Below, piece after piece: positions 1-10,924 of a DNA stretch of 64,000 bases. Location: positions 18,300,501 through 18,364,500 of the forward strand of contig NW_026947507.1 in NCBI RefSeq assembly GCF_034190915.1, given 5' to 3'. This DNA comes from Cavia porcellus. Lineage: Eukaryota > Chordata > Mammalia > Rodentia > Caviidae. A program made the position numbers and the translations under genes. The notes beneath the pieces were generated by a model. It ran no database searches and was not told the DNA's origin. It saw only the letters and a program-made list of their open reading frames with translations. Numbering within the stretch: position 1 is the stretch's first letter; each line of letters opens with the position of its first letter.

Positions 1-299
1 AATTGATTTTGTAATTTTATTGCTGTTTTGTATTCCTAGGGCAAATTTTAAATACCCATGGTGTACAGTTCTTTTGATATGTTGCTACATAAAGCTTATA
101 TTTGTTAAAAATTTCTTAAATTGACACTAAGTGTTAAGTAGCATATTTTTCCTATAGTTATTTTCACTTTATACTTACTATACTTGGAATTTGGGAGTAA
201 GTCCTATCAGGTATTATTAACCACATGACACAAAAGACCTAAACATATATTTTTATTTAAATAAAATCAATGCACATTATTTTATCTTCTGTGTTTATA
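1..299. other. AT-rich DNA, nothing recognised
   Basis: No open frame, SINE, LINE or LTR feature is recognised here. Confidence 0.5.
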
Positions 300-1240
300 C
301 ATTTTCAGTTCAAATATTAAAACCCAGGAAGCCAAAAGTGAACAGTTTCAACCAAGACTGCTGCTTGTAGGAGACATTTGAAAGAATCACAAAGAAGTAA
401 TTGTAGTGTAGAGGGCATTGGAGGATTTGAAGAGATTCTTTCTGTGGAACTCTGATCAAGAGTTTTTATTTCCTCTATATGTTAGAAAAATTGATGAAAC
501 TCCTCCCAGGGCAGCAATTCGGAGGGAGAGAAGATATCTTAGAAGCAGTTGTTTTGCCTGTAGAGAAGAACTTCATATCTTCACAGTCCCGTACACACAG
601 GGTTTTGTACAGCAGTCATTAAAATCATAACTACCAAAAACTGAAGCAATTCAACAGATGTTCGCATTTCTTTAAAGTCCTAACCTAAAACAAACCAAAT
701 AAAAAAGAGCAGATGGCGGAAGATCTCTCTCTGCAATTAGTATCAATCAGTCATGACACAGAAAGTGACCCATCCAGCGTCAAAGCTGTTTGGATCAATC
801 AGCAGGGTCTTGCTGATGTGGGACGTGCAGAATGATCGCGAAATGGTACAGAAAAGTACTACATTACAACAGGATCAAAAAAGTCCAGGACAAAGGAGTT
901 TTACATGGCAGTACTTAATCAGTTAAATGATTTCTTTGGAAATTCAACGAACAACACTCAAAACACTGTGCACTACAGGCTAAGAAATTTTTATCTTGTA
1001 TTTCTGCTTCCATAGTGTGGATCTGACCAACGTTCATTAAACAATTGTATTTGCTACTGTTGTTGCTGTCCATTTTGAAAAATATTCTGAATAAGACATT
1101 ATTTACTATTTTGATAGGTGCACATAAGGTGTTGCTTTATTTGAATATCTTTCATTTTGAATTAAATTAAAATTATATGCATTTCTATTAAATGTTGTCT
1201 TATTTGTTAAGTAATTTGCAACTGACTTGTTCTTTCTTCT
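300..1240 (+). pseudogene. Possible retrocopy remnant of an unidentified mRNA
   Basis: This block reads more like decayed exonic sequence than its surroundings. An open frame at 418-630 contains a basic stretch (TPPRAAIRRERRY), and a second one opens at the ATG at 713 (MAEDLSLQLVSIS...) and runs about 36 codons before a stop. Lower-complexity AT-rich sequence resembling a 3' UTR follows to about 1,240, ending in a purine-rich tract. No introns are apparent. I do not recognise the protein in any frame, so the parent gene is not named. The alternative is ordinary intergenic DNA with chance open frames. What is seen is only frame openness and a locally higher GC content; the retrocopy interpretation is inference. 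Confidence 0.25.
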
Positions 1241-1244
1241 ATTA

Positions 1245-1325
1245 GAAAGCAAGCAAGCAAGCAAGAAAGAAAGAAAGAAAGAAAGAAGAAGAGGAAATGA
1301 AAGAAGGGAAAAAAAAGAAGAAATT
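1245..1325. repeat. Purine microsatellite (AAGC)n/(AAAG)n
   Basis: Four AAGC units pass into several AAAG units and then into irregular A/G sequence. It may have grown from the A-rich tail of the sequence to its left. Confidence 0.9.
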
Positions 1326-1329
1326 GAGT

Positions 1330-2020
1330 ATGGAGCAATTTGCAGTCTAGAATTAGTATGAATAATTCTGATAACTTTAAAAAATCTGTTTTGATGTTCA
1401 TTCTTAATCACTACTCTAACATGCTTCTACAATAGGAATTGTAGGATCAAAAAGAAAATGAAGCTTAACCTTTATTGAAATGTTATGCTGTGTTCTAATG
1501 TAGTTATTTCAATACTTTTTCCTGTCAGTTGAAATTCTCAGTTGGTCTATATTTGGACCAATGGTTGATGTCAAATTTTTCTTTTTCTTGAGTCTGTCCT
1601 CTAACACCAACCTGTAATTCAGTCTGTTAAGCCGAGTAGCAAACCTGAGGAAATTGTAGGAGCCCTGAATTAATAAGCAGAACTGTGTGGACCTGGAAAC
1701 GTCACAGTGCTGATGGCTTGAGGTAAAGGTGTTGTTTTGGGGACCTGCATCTTTAAATATATGGGGTCTGCTTTATCTCTGGGCAGCTAGCACTATAACT
1801 GACTTGTACTGTACTTCAAGTTACATTTCTAATAGAAGACACTTCTTTATAATTGTTCAACAATCTCAATATCTAAAAGGGAATAACTCATCATCACTAA
1901 AAGCAACTGAAAATGAATGTAATAGTGATGTGGGTAGTAATTTCAAATCGATTGCACATGTTTAAGATGAAAAGAATGTAATTTTGAATATTTCTGTCTT
2001 TGCTCTTTTTGTGGTCTTTT
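1330..2020. other. No recognised feature
   Basis: A 78-codon open frame at 1,729-1,965 has no recognisable domain and ordinary composition, so I treat it as chance. Confidence 0.4.
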
Positions 2021-2026
2021 ATACAG

Positions 2027-2131
2027 GTTTTATTCAAAGAGTCTTCTAGCTGTGATTCACACTGCACTTTTCAAGATTCTTCACAGAGCGTTCTGTCTTC
2101 AAGCCCAGGCCAACAGGAAACAATGTCCTGA
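2027..2131 (+). other. Candidate terminal exon or exon-like patch
   Basis: A pyrimidine-rich tract followed by ATACAG at 2,021-2,026 is a good 3' splice-acceptor match. Reading in phase from 2,027 gives 34 codons without a stop, serine-rich (motifs KESSSCDSHC and SVLSSSPGQQ), ending in TGA at 2,129-2,131. The downstream sequence is AT-rich and UTR-like, and it carries the hairpin at 2,185. No partner exon is visible and I do not recognise the peptide. It could equally be a chance acceptor before a short open frame. Confidence 0.22.
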
Positions 2132-2184
2132 TTAATCGGAGTTATCCTTGTTTAAAACTAGAGAGACTGATTAACACTTATCAC

Positions 2185-2227
2185 TTAAATATATCTGAAA
2201 GTCCTAATGACTTTCAGATATATTTAA
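2185..2227. repeat. Perfect 19-bp inverted repeat (hairpin)
   Basis: Arms at 2,185-2,203 and 2,209-2,227 are exact reverse complements, separated by the 5-nt loop CTAAT. The arm starts TTAAATATATC and ends GAAAGTC. No mismatch is present. Confidence 0.95.
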
Positions 2228-2654
2228 ATCGCCCTAAGATGACCTAAAAGTTCTTCACAGTTTGGATGATTTTTCTGAATTTCCTCGAACTGTAAAGAAA
2301 CAGTATTAAATTTAAATCTCTCAAATGACTCAAACCTGACAATGAGTCATGTGTCTGCTCAAAATGGTTTTCACTAGATAAACAAGTAGAGAGCACTTCC
2401 CTTGGAACCTGAACTTCTTAAGATTTTGAATTTTGAATAACCTACATGGTTTAGGAACTAACCAGGGAATTCTTACAAGTTTAATTTTCTAAGATTTTAA
2501 GCACACAATAAGTGAACTAAGTGAGTAAGTATCAGAAATTGAAGAACACATTATACAAATTTTAATGCTCTCTGAAAATATATGATGGTTTGAATTATAC
2601 TGTTAAAATATCTCTAAGTTGTTAGTTAACACAGTTTATGGGTGCTTATCTGGA

Positions 2655-2655
<1 letters not shown>

Positions 2656-2703
<48 letters not shown>
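2656..2703. repeat. (GT)n microsatellite
   Basis: An uninterrupted GT dinucleotide run of about 48 bases. Confidence 0.97.
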
Positions 2704-2706
<3 letters not shown>

Positions 2707-3015
2707 GCCTAGTAAATGTCCTCCAGATGGGACGGGGATAGAGGGATTTGAAATCTTTTTTTCTTAGCATTAAAGTTCTGTATACCCCCCTGGCTATGCA
2801 TGAGGAAGGTATCCCTGTGGCTATGTGTGAAGTTTAAAAGCTTTATTCTTGTTTTGTAAGTTTCTTTTAGCATAGCAACATTTAGAGACAAATCTAAAAG
2901 CAAAATAACTTTTAAGCTTGGAGTTCTGCTATGAAGATTACTTTCTTTGGTAAAAAGAATCCCAAATAGTGTCTGAAAACAGGTCTCCATGGGTACATTT
3001 TATGATTTGAAAGTC

Positions 3016-3046
3016 TTTTTTTTTTTTTTTTCTTTTCTTTTCTTTA
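3016..3046. repeat. Pyrimidine tract
   Basis: A run of T passes into CTTTT units. It may be the A-tail of an unrecognised minus-strand retroposon, but no body was identified to the right. Confidence 0.7.
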
Positions 3047-3109
3047 GAAAAACTGTTTAGAAGCCTAATAACTAACTTTAGTGAAAAGAGCTGAGCAACT
3101 TTACTACTT

Positions 3110-3600
3110 TACAAGTAGTAAAACTATCTGGTATTGCCTGTTCCCGTCTCCAAGTCAGCTACCTCAGTGGGGGCCACACTGCCCATGATCAAAACCGTGT
3201 GATTTTTAAAAGACTGATTTCTTGACCCATAAAACTCGCATTTTCAACGCACCAGTTGTCATGTCAGTGTAACACTGTCTGAGACCCTGCAGACTGAGCG
3301 CACTTTTCTCCTAGGCTAAGTTGGGACCACTTAGGACTGCTCTATTTCTCACGGCCTTGCTTGGTTTCCGCTTCCTTCAGCCATTCTGAAGGTTCCAAGC
3401 GCTGTAGAGGAGCCTGCCTTTCCTGCTTCTGTACTGAAAACGTGCTGTGTCCCATCAGCTGTGTCTCCGCTGAGGCAGAATGCTGTACAGACCCTTGAAC
3501 ACACTGCCTAGTCACAGAGTGAGTTAACCATTCTTGAGTTGCTCATGGAACCTCAGGAAACATGATCTACTGGGTGTTTAATGACCTGTTTTTTCCAACC
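3110..3600. other. GC-richer segment, unidentified
   Basis: This 490-bp block is visibly richer in G and C than its surroundings and carries several CpGs. No long open frame or repeat family was recognised. It could be an old LTR, a retrocopy fragment or conserved non-coding DNA. Confidence 0.35.
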
Positions 3601-6600
3601 TCTGGATGGAAATCTTAAAATTGCATTACATAATTTCTGGCAGTGTCTTTAATTTCTGAGTTAGTATAATACAAACAACTTGGAATCCTCCAATAGCTTT
3701 TCTTTTTAATATCAACATTTTTTAAAAACAGATAAAATTAGGTTGACACACTATAGATAATCTGTTTAAGTTTAGTAGACTGGAAACAAACATTTGGAGG
3801 AAAGATAAAAGATGCTTTGAAAGGAATCAAGGAGAGAAATCTCAGAATTTTGTGAGTGGCTAAACATGTACACTTAGGTATACATTGAGCGTGTATACAT
3901 TCATACATGAAGATACATGTGTACATAGTCATACATACACATACACCTACTCAGCAGCTACTACAGTAGATAAATGAGCCATTAAAACTGGGTAGAAATC
4001 CATAAAAAATTTATTCTTAAGTGTAATAAGTGACAACCTTTAGTTTTCAATGATTAAGAAGAATAATTTTTAAATGGATGACCTTTGCTGTAATTGGCAA
4101 GTTTTGAGATTATAAAAAGTTTATTCAAGTTCCATGCTTTGTTTAAATGTAATTTCTCTATTACTTACATACACATATATTAATATAATTTAATATACAT
4201 ATTGAGTGCATAGAAAATTGAAGAACAGAAAAATACAATGACTATTTAATTATAGTTTTGAGGACTTTGTTAAAAATAAAATGGTCACCAAAACACAGTT
4301 TATTCAAATGTTTTTTGTATTCCAAGCATTCAATTTTCTGGCCCAATTATGCTAGTGAAAATACATAAATCTTGAAATAAAAAAGCAAGCATCCAGGCAT
4401 TAATGAAGTTTTCTGAAAAAAATATGTATTCCTGTCAATTTGAATTTTTTCCAGTGGTGACATATAATTTTTAAGTCAAAAAAGATTTGTAAAACATGCA
4501 ATTAAATCTCCTCTAAAAATTCACCACCTATGGTTGCCAGATAGGATACTTTATTTAAGTTCACGCTTTGTGTTTTTAATGGTGTTCTGTTTTAGATCAC
4601 TAACAGAGAATAGACACAATTTTAAAGGAACATATTTATTTGGGCTTTACAGAGTAAGCCAAATGCAATCTGCCAATTTGTTTTGTAAATAGGGCACATT
4701 CACATTCTGCACACATTCCATATGCATATTCCTTTTAAGACATTTTGCAGATGGTAACTACCTACGTACAAACTAGTGAGAAAAATTTTAAGTTTTTGTT
4801 TTTTAAGTTAAAATTTTAAAAAAGAAGGCTATTGCTTACTTCCATAATGTTTCTGTGCATACTTGTGAAATTTTAACAGTGTACAGGAAGAGTACACACC
4901 ATTCCCTTTTCCATGCTTTCTTTCTTTCCCCAGCTTTTCTTTTCTTGGTTTTAATTTGTGTCTTTGAAAGCACAAAGCATGTCATGAATCCATCTGTAAA
5001 TGTAAACAAATCAGTTGTATATTTCTTAACCTTTTTCTGGATCTTCCAAATTTTATTTCATTATTTTTCACCATACTTGTACGAAGTAAATAATATTTAT
5101 TCTAATTTGACAAGATTCAAAATATGTATAAACTTAAACATTTTCTCAAGTAACATTTTAATGAAATAAAATATATAATAATTTTACTATGACTATAACA
5201 TAGTCACTGAGATTTAAAAAAATCATTTTGGCCTGACTTTTGTACAATGAAATTGAGGCCCTGTAACCTTAAATATGGCCATCATCTCTGAAAACTTATA
5301 CTAACTCCACTTATTTGAAAATGTAAATGAAGACATGGAATACTAACTCTATATGTTCTATTTTTGATGACTCTTAGATCTACTCACATATATATTTAGT
5401 AAAATATATAATTTTTATTTTTGATTCATTTCTATTGTTAGAATTTAATTTTACTGGGAATGACACAGAAAAATAATAATGCCTTATAATGAATCTTTTT
5501 ATCAGATTGTACTTAAATTCCAATTGATTTGCTAATCCTGTTAATTCTACTTGAAAGTAGAGTATATGTTTGTAGGAATCTCTTTCCATTGCACTTAAAA
5601 GTATGACCTGTTTTTAAATCAAAAGCATGAGCACCTCCATAACTATCTTTAATATTCTACGTAGAAAAGAGAAAAGAGATATTCAAATGAAATGAGAATA
5701 TATTTTATTTATTATGAAATCATAGTGATTTTTCATAATGGCCCAAGCATTCTACAGATGTATAATACTGATCTGCTCAGATATTTGATTAGGCTGAATG
5801 AAAAAACCTATTATTAAAGCGTTATGAGGAAACAATGGAAGAAACTAAGTGTATTAGAGTGTTTCAATAAAGATATAATACTACAAAAATGAAACAGAAT
5901 GCATTTTTGTGGTTAAATTGATCTGCACTATTTCCACTAAGTAAAACTTAAAATATTCCAAAATTGAAAAATTGCAAAAGCTTTTAAAAGAAACAAAGTA
6001 AAATATAGTACTTTATATATACATATCTATAAATTGCTAGATGTACATTAAAATATGCTCCATTAAAATATGGACCATAAATTATGATAAATAATCAAGA
6101 TAGAAATGTAGATTTTTTTTTAACTTTATGACTTAAAAGAAAGACCGAAAAGCTAGTGTGATAAAATCACTGATGTAATTATGCTCACAAATTGCAGAAT
6201 GCACACGGTCACTGAACACCATCAAGATTAGGTTGTGGTAGATAGTTTCCAACAATTTTCATCAGAAGTGTAGGCATAATAAATGAAGGAGAGACAAGCT
6301 TGAAAGATAGTGGATCACTGAAACCCTCAAAATCATCATCAAGAATTTTCTTTCCAACAGAAGATCCCACTGTCCCTTGAGTGCTCAGTATGAGATCCAC
6401 AAAAAATTTATAAAGCTAAAATGACTCTTCTGTGTTCAATTTCTGAGTTAGAGTAAGACAAACTAACAACCCCGAGAGTCCCCAAAGAGTCTGTTAAGAA
6501 GTTAGCAGGACGTTAGAAAAAGAGAAAGAAACTAGTGCTCCCGAGAAAGGTGCCAATCACTGCTGGTAATCTAAGTTTACCAGAGTAGGAATGGAACAGT

Positions 6601-7030
6601 GGAAATAAGATAGAAGGTGCTTCTATCTTTAGGGAGGTAGAAGATATTCAAAGGAAAAAGATCCCAGAATTGTATAGGTGTTAAATTTGGGAGCTAAACT
6701 ACTCCTAATATTAATAGTTAATAGTCACTGTTGCAAAGGAAGAATTTGTCTTTCATCCAAGGAGCCTAAAGGGACTATTCTGACTTTGCTGCACTGCACA
6801 CACAGAAACTTTATCTGAAAGTCCAAGAATACACCTCTTTTATGTATATGCAACAGAAAAGGAGAAAGCTCATGTAAGAAAAAAGATACAAATCTAAAAA
6901 TTGTTGAACAATGAGAATGCAACACAGGCATATGAATTCTATAACCATTATTTTAAAATGACTAAAATTATGTAGTACTAGACTTTCAAGGTTTCCAGTA
7001 TGCAATTAATGTTCTTAGGAATACTCATAT
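3601..7030. other. AT-rich DNA without recognised genes
   Basis: Only short chance open frames are present. A small perfect hairpin lies at 6,607-6,629, with 10-bp arms and a GTG loop. No SINE or LTR was recognised. Confidence 0.5.
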
Positions 7031-7039
7031 GGCTATACA

Positions 7040-7275
7040 TAAATCATGCAATAATTTTCTCTCTGTCTGGCTTATTTTAGTTAGCATAATGTTCTTCAGG
7101 TTAATCCATGTTTACAAGAAAGGCAAAACACCTTTTTTTCAAGCCTGAGTAATACCATGTGACCACTGTTTATTTTATTTTTCTTCTAGGTGTTGACAGA
7201 CTTAGTAAGTTGTTTCTACATCCTTAGTATTGTGGCTAATGCTACAGTGAACATAGTCTGTGTTCCTCAACTTGC
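7040..7275 (-). mobile_element. Old L1 fragment (3' portion), antisense
   Basis: The plus strand reads like the familiar antisense of the end of L1 ORF2. Landmarks in order are TCTGTCTGGCTTATTTTAG, AGCATAATGTTCTTCAGG, TCCATGTTTAC, a degraded stretch for the position where L1 has its plus-one primer-like TTCCATTGTG region, and GGCTAATGCTACAGTGAAC. The order matches an L1 on the minus strand. It is heavily diverged, so it is an ancient mammalian L1 subfamily. Confidence 0.75.
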
Positions 7276-7505
7276 TGTTTATCTCTCTACCTTCCTACAG
7301 GCTTAAATTTTAAAAAGAGGTAATCGTCAGTTTCCCTATGCTTTCCCTGAAGGCTCTTAGGGTTTCTGTAATTTAACTATAAAAAAAATCTCTATACTAT
7401 AAAATCCTTATGCCCTATTAGAAAAATTGACTAACCTTCAGTAGATGCTTAATAAGTGATTGAGTAATAAGCCAACTAGAAATCGTATACTACACATTGA
7501 TATTG

Positions 7506-7805
7506 TAAATGTCCTTCAAATTTGAAGGCTTTTTAAATGAATAATATATAAATATGAATCATGTGTTTTTCAAATGAATCATATATATATGAATCATATA
7601 TTATTCAAATGAATCGTATTTTCCCAGTATTTCATTCTTTTAAAAATGAGTTAAATGTCCTTAAAATTAGAATGCTTTTTAAATGAATCATATATAAATA
7701 TATATATGACTCATATTTTCCTAATGAATCATATATATGAATCATATATTATTCAAGTGACTCATATTATATTTCCCAATATTTGTTCATTCTTTTAAAA
7801 ATTAG
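7506..7805. repeat. Two-copy tandem duplication of an AT-rich 146-154 bp unit
   Basis: Unit 1 (7,506-7,651) and unit 2 (7,652-7,805) both begin TAAATGTCCTT, continue with GGCTTTTTAAATGAAT or the close variant TGCTTTTTAAATGAAT, share a GAATCATATAT-rich centre and end in CATTCTTTTAAAAAT. They differ by scattered substitutions and small indels. Within each unit the motif GAATCATATAT is itself repeated. Confidence 0.85.
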
Positions 7806-8054
7806 TAGCAGTGACAATTTAGACAAATCACCAAAAGTATAGTGTATCTTATTCTAGCTGAATTTTTTTTATTTTCTTGACCTACACAGGAAATAATTTA
7901 ATTTAGCATACTAGTCATACAAATTGAGAAAATGGTCACTATGTGCTTTGATATGTATGTTATTTGATATTTAATAAAATACATATTTTTAAAACTTTAC
8001 ATTTTATATTATATTGCTAAATGAATCTTTTCTTTTTCTAAATATCTTGTTAGA

Positions 8055-8690
8055 AAAGTAGTATCTTACAAAATGCCCTAGAAAGCCACCAAAGGCAGGG
8101 AGACACAGCTGGACCCACCCCTGCACACTCGCTGTGGCTACTGGAAAGCTTACCTTCCTTAGGTAACAAGCATGGGCAGTGAAAAACAGCCAGACGCATC
8201 CCAGGCACAAGAAGACCTTTGCTTAAGTCAGTCAGGAAGTGCCCACCTGAAGAATCCAACAAACACACTCCCGTGTGCCTGCTCTCATCATAGGAGTCCC
8301 AGTGTAGACACTCAGGTGGAGAGAAGAAGCAGCCCTGCCACCAAGAACACCTGGCCATCAGAGAAACCTCAGTGCAGCTACACAGTTAAAAAAAAAAAAA
8401 AAAAAAAAAAAAAACCACATCATACCTTGCTACCTCCCTAGGAAACTGGGTTCAGGAAAAACCAGGTTTCTTGGACTACTCTCTCGCACTTTGGAGGGGG
8501 AGCCAATGTGGAAAGTGCATGGGACCTCTCAACCAGCTTGACAGGTGGAACCCAGAAAAATGTCAAGATGAAGGAGCAAAAGACAACCTCAGACCTCTAG
8601 CACACACAGATCAAGTTTGGCAGGTATATAGATGGAAGAAAATGGAAGCCATACATATGAAATTTCTGAGAGATAGAAACTGAAGAAATG
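8055..8690 (+). mobile_element. 5' UTR region of an L1/half-L1-type element
   Basis: This GC-richer block directly precedes an ORF1 remnant in the same orientation and resembles an L1 5' UTR. It includes GCTTACCTTCCTTAGGTAAC, which is related to the duplicated CTGCTTACCAGGGAGG motif of the minus-strand element at 59.3-59.9 kb. A 27-nt A run at 8,388-8,414 splits it. Open frames at 8,172-8,441 and 8,471-8,683 are not recognised proteins. The exact 5' end and any TSD could not be fixed. Confidence 0.55.
8388..8414 (+). repeat. Poly(A) tract inside the 5' UTR region
   Basis: A run of 27 adenines. It could be an internal A-rich region, or the tail of a short retroposon that formed the left part. 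Confidence 0.9.
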
Positions 8691-9633
8691 AAACAACTCC
8701 GTGAGACTATAAAGATAATCAGATCAGAAATACTATCTCAGCTAAAAGAAGAAATCATAAAAATAATGAAAGAATTGCTGAGAATATCTAAAGAAAACAT
8801 AGATAAACAAGGAAGAGAATAGGAAAAAGATGGAAACATTGGACGAATAAGATAGGAAGAAGTTACAATGCATGAAACAGATTCAAAGAGATATTCACGA
8901 AATTAAAAAGTTGATTGAAAGCTGGCAAAACTTCTTGAAAGAGACTAAAAATAAACGTTTAGACCTTGAAGACAGGATCACAGCTAGCAATTGTGAAAGA
9001 AAAGATCTCCTAAAAATAACAAGAAACAAGGAAATAACAATTTGATGGCTGCAAGATGATACAAAGAAAAAAGAATTTAAAAGTGATACATTCAGCAAAA
9101 AAGCAGAAGTCAACACAAATAACATAAAAAGACTAGTTACAGAAGTAACAGCAGAAACTTTCCCAAACATGAGAAAAGAATCTGGCATATAGATAAGTGA
9201 GGCCTATAGAATTCCTGCTAGACAGAACCAAAGTAAATCTACTCCCAGACATATAATAATCAATATCTCAGAAATTCAACACAATAACAGAATATTAAAA
9301 GCTGTTAGAGAAAAGAAACAGATTACCTATAAAGTAAAACCCATCAGAATCATAATAGACTTCTCAGCATAAATCACCAAGTCAAGAAGACTTTGGCATG
9401 AAATGTTTCAAATCCTGAAAGGAAACAGCTTACAATGTACATTCATGTACCCTACAAATCCATGTCTAAAAATTGATGGAAAAAAAATTACTTCCGAGAA
9501 AGAACAACTGAAGGAATTCATGACCACCAAACCAACCCTACAGAGAATGCTGAAGGATATTCTAGAGAGACGTAAAGATGAGCATGTTTTGAGAAACAAC
9601 AGCAGAGTCATCACCAAACAGGACAAATATTGA
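8690..9633 (+). pseudogene. L1-type ORF1 (RNA-binding protein) remnant
   Basis: ORF1p is the trimeric RNA-binding chaperone of L1 ribonucleoprotein particles. Read across frames, the segment gives the coiled-coil part (ESWQNFLKETKN, LDLEDRI at about 8,915-8,990), then the RRM and C-terminal part (EAYRIPARQNQ, PRHIIINISEIQ, NRILKAVREKKQITYK, RIIIDFSA at 9,200-9,370). It ends in the family signature LKEFMTTKPTLQRMLKDIL at 9,510-9,565. Multiple stops and frameshifts make it non-functional. The longest intact piece is 9,403-9,633. It is followed by ORF2 scraps, so this copy derived from an L1 rather than clearly from an ORF1-only element. Confidence 0.85.
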
Positions 9634-9689
9634 ATGAAGTGGAAAAGTGGAGCTCCAGTAAGAGCAAAATATCAAGGCAGAAGTGAACC

Positions 9690-10044
9690 AGTGCACCTGT
9701 TGTGACCTCAATTCATCAGTAAAAAGAAACACAAGGAGAGTAGATCAAGAAACAAGATCCATCACTATACATATAGAAGAAACACATTTAACTCAAAAGG
9801 AAATTCCTAGACTGAAAATCAAAGGAGAGAAAACAATTATTCCAGGTGACAGGATACCTGAAAAAAGCAAGGGTAACTTGCCAATCAATTGCAGAATGGA
9901 TAGGAAAAATATGGTATTTTAATACAATGGAAAGCTACTCAGCTATAGAGTAGGATGATATCAAGGCTCTTGCAGTAAATAAATTCCACTAGAGATCATG
10001 AGTTATCTCCCTGACATAAAAAAATAAAAAATAAAAAATAAAGG
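9690..10044 (+). pseudogene. Internally deleted L1 ORF2 scraps and A-rich end
   Basis: The segment 9,750-9,880 reads as the start of the ORF2 endonuclease domain (IEETHLTQKEIPRLKIKG). At about 9,885 it jumps to the extreme 3' end of ORF2, with AGAATGGATAGG, AAATATGGTATTTTAATACA and ATGGAAAGCTACTCAGC. The whole reverse transcriptase is missing. An (AAAAAT)n tract at 10,018-10,044 may be the original tail. The deletion removes several kilobases of the normal element. Confidence 0.75.
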
Positions 10045-10059
10045 AGTTAATGGGATCCA

Positions 10060-10920
10060 AAAAATACCTTAGATACTATGAAAGTGATATAGAAAGAAAT
10101 GACTAAAATGAAAAGTGATAACCACTTTTAATTTCCTATTAGCTTGTTTTGAGTTCTTGTATCTTTTTTAATAATTTTGTTAGGTTTAGTTTTATTCTGT
10201 CTTGTTTTGTTAGATTTTACTGTGTTTGATGGCATGGGCAGTTATTTTGAAGAAAAAAAGTCATGGTAAGCACGTTGATTTCCTACCATTTTGTTTTGAG
10301 GTACTATAATGCTTTCACTCTTTTGTTTTGATTAATTTTATTTGGTTTTATTTGATTTTGTCATGTATGATAGTATGGACAGCTGTTTTGAAGAAAAAAA
10401 GAGACATTATGGCAGCCATTGTTCATTTCCTATTATCTAGTAATACTTTCATTCTTTTGTTTTGATTGATTTTGTTCTTTTTTATTGTGCATGATAATAT
10501 TGACAGCTATTTTGAAGAAAATGAGAGACATGGTAGTCATTGTTGATTTCCTGTTATCTTGTTTTGAAGCCTTGTAATGCTTTCATTATTTTGTTTTGAT
10601 TGGTTTTGTTCTTTTTTTTTTTTTTTTAATTTTATTGTGTGTGGAGATATGGACAGGTATTTTGAAGAAAGTGACACACTTTTCTTTTGTTTGTTTGTTT
10701 TTGTTTTTTGTCTTTTTCCTTTTTATGGGTACCAGGGATGGAACTCAGGACTGCCTGCTTGGAAGGCAGGAACTTACGCCGCTGAGCTAAATCCCCAGCC
10801 CCGAGACACATTATTGTAACCACTGTTCATTTCCTATTGTCTTGTTGTGTATCACTTGCATTTTTCTCTTATTTGTTTATTACTTTTTGTTTGGCTTGAT
10901 TTTATTTTATTTAAAAAAAT
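10060..10920 (+). repeat. Array of about five 125-150 bp repeats (3' UTR type)
   Basis: Units begin near 10,236, 10,377, 10,502 and 10,651, with a more diverged one before them. Each shows the order GGACAGCTATTTTGAAGAAA, GAGACATTATGG, a CATTGTTGATTTCCTATTA region, CTTGTTTTGAAG, TAATGCTTTCATT, TTTTGTTTTGATTG and a TTTTATTGTG stretch. The last unit is split by an ID SINE. The same unit makes up the 3' UTR of the half-L1 at 31-34 kb. It is either the 3' UTR of the element to its left or a separate 5'-truncated half-L1 tail. The array ends at a short A-rich stretch near 10,915. Confidence 0.85.
10681..10801 (-). mobile_element. ID-like tRNA-derived SINE
   Basis: The minus strand reads GGGGCTGGGGATTTAGCTCAG, then GGCGTAAGTTCCTGCC, a B-box region and GGTACC, followed by an A-rich tail (T-rich on plus, 10,681-10,722). 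Short repeats GACACAC/GACACAT flank it as a likely TSD. It interrupts the last unit of the tandem array and is therefore younger than it. Confidence 0.9.
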
Positions 10921-10924
10921 GAAA

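Noticed and set aside
8895..9188. 97-codon minus-strand hydrophobic open frame
   Set aside because: It is antisense of the L1-type ORF1 coiled coil.
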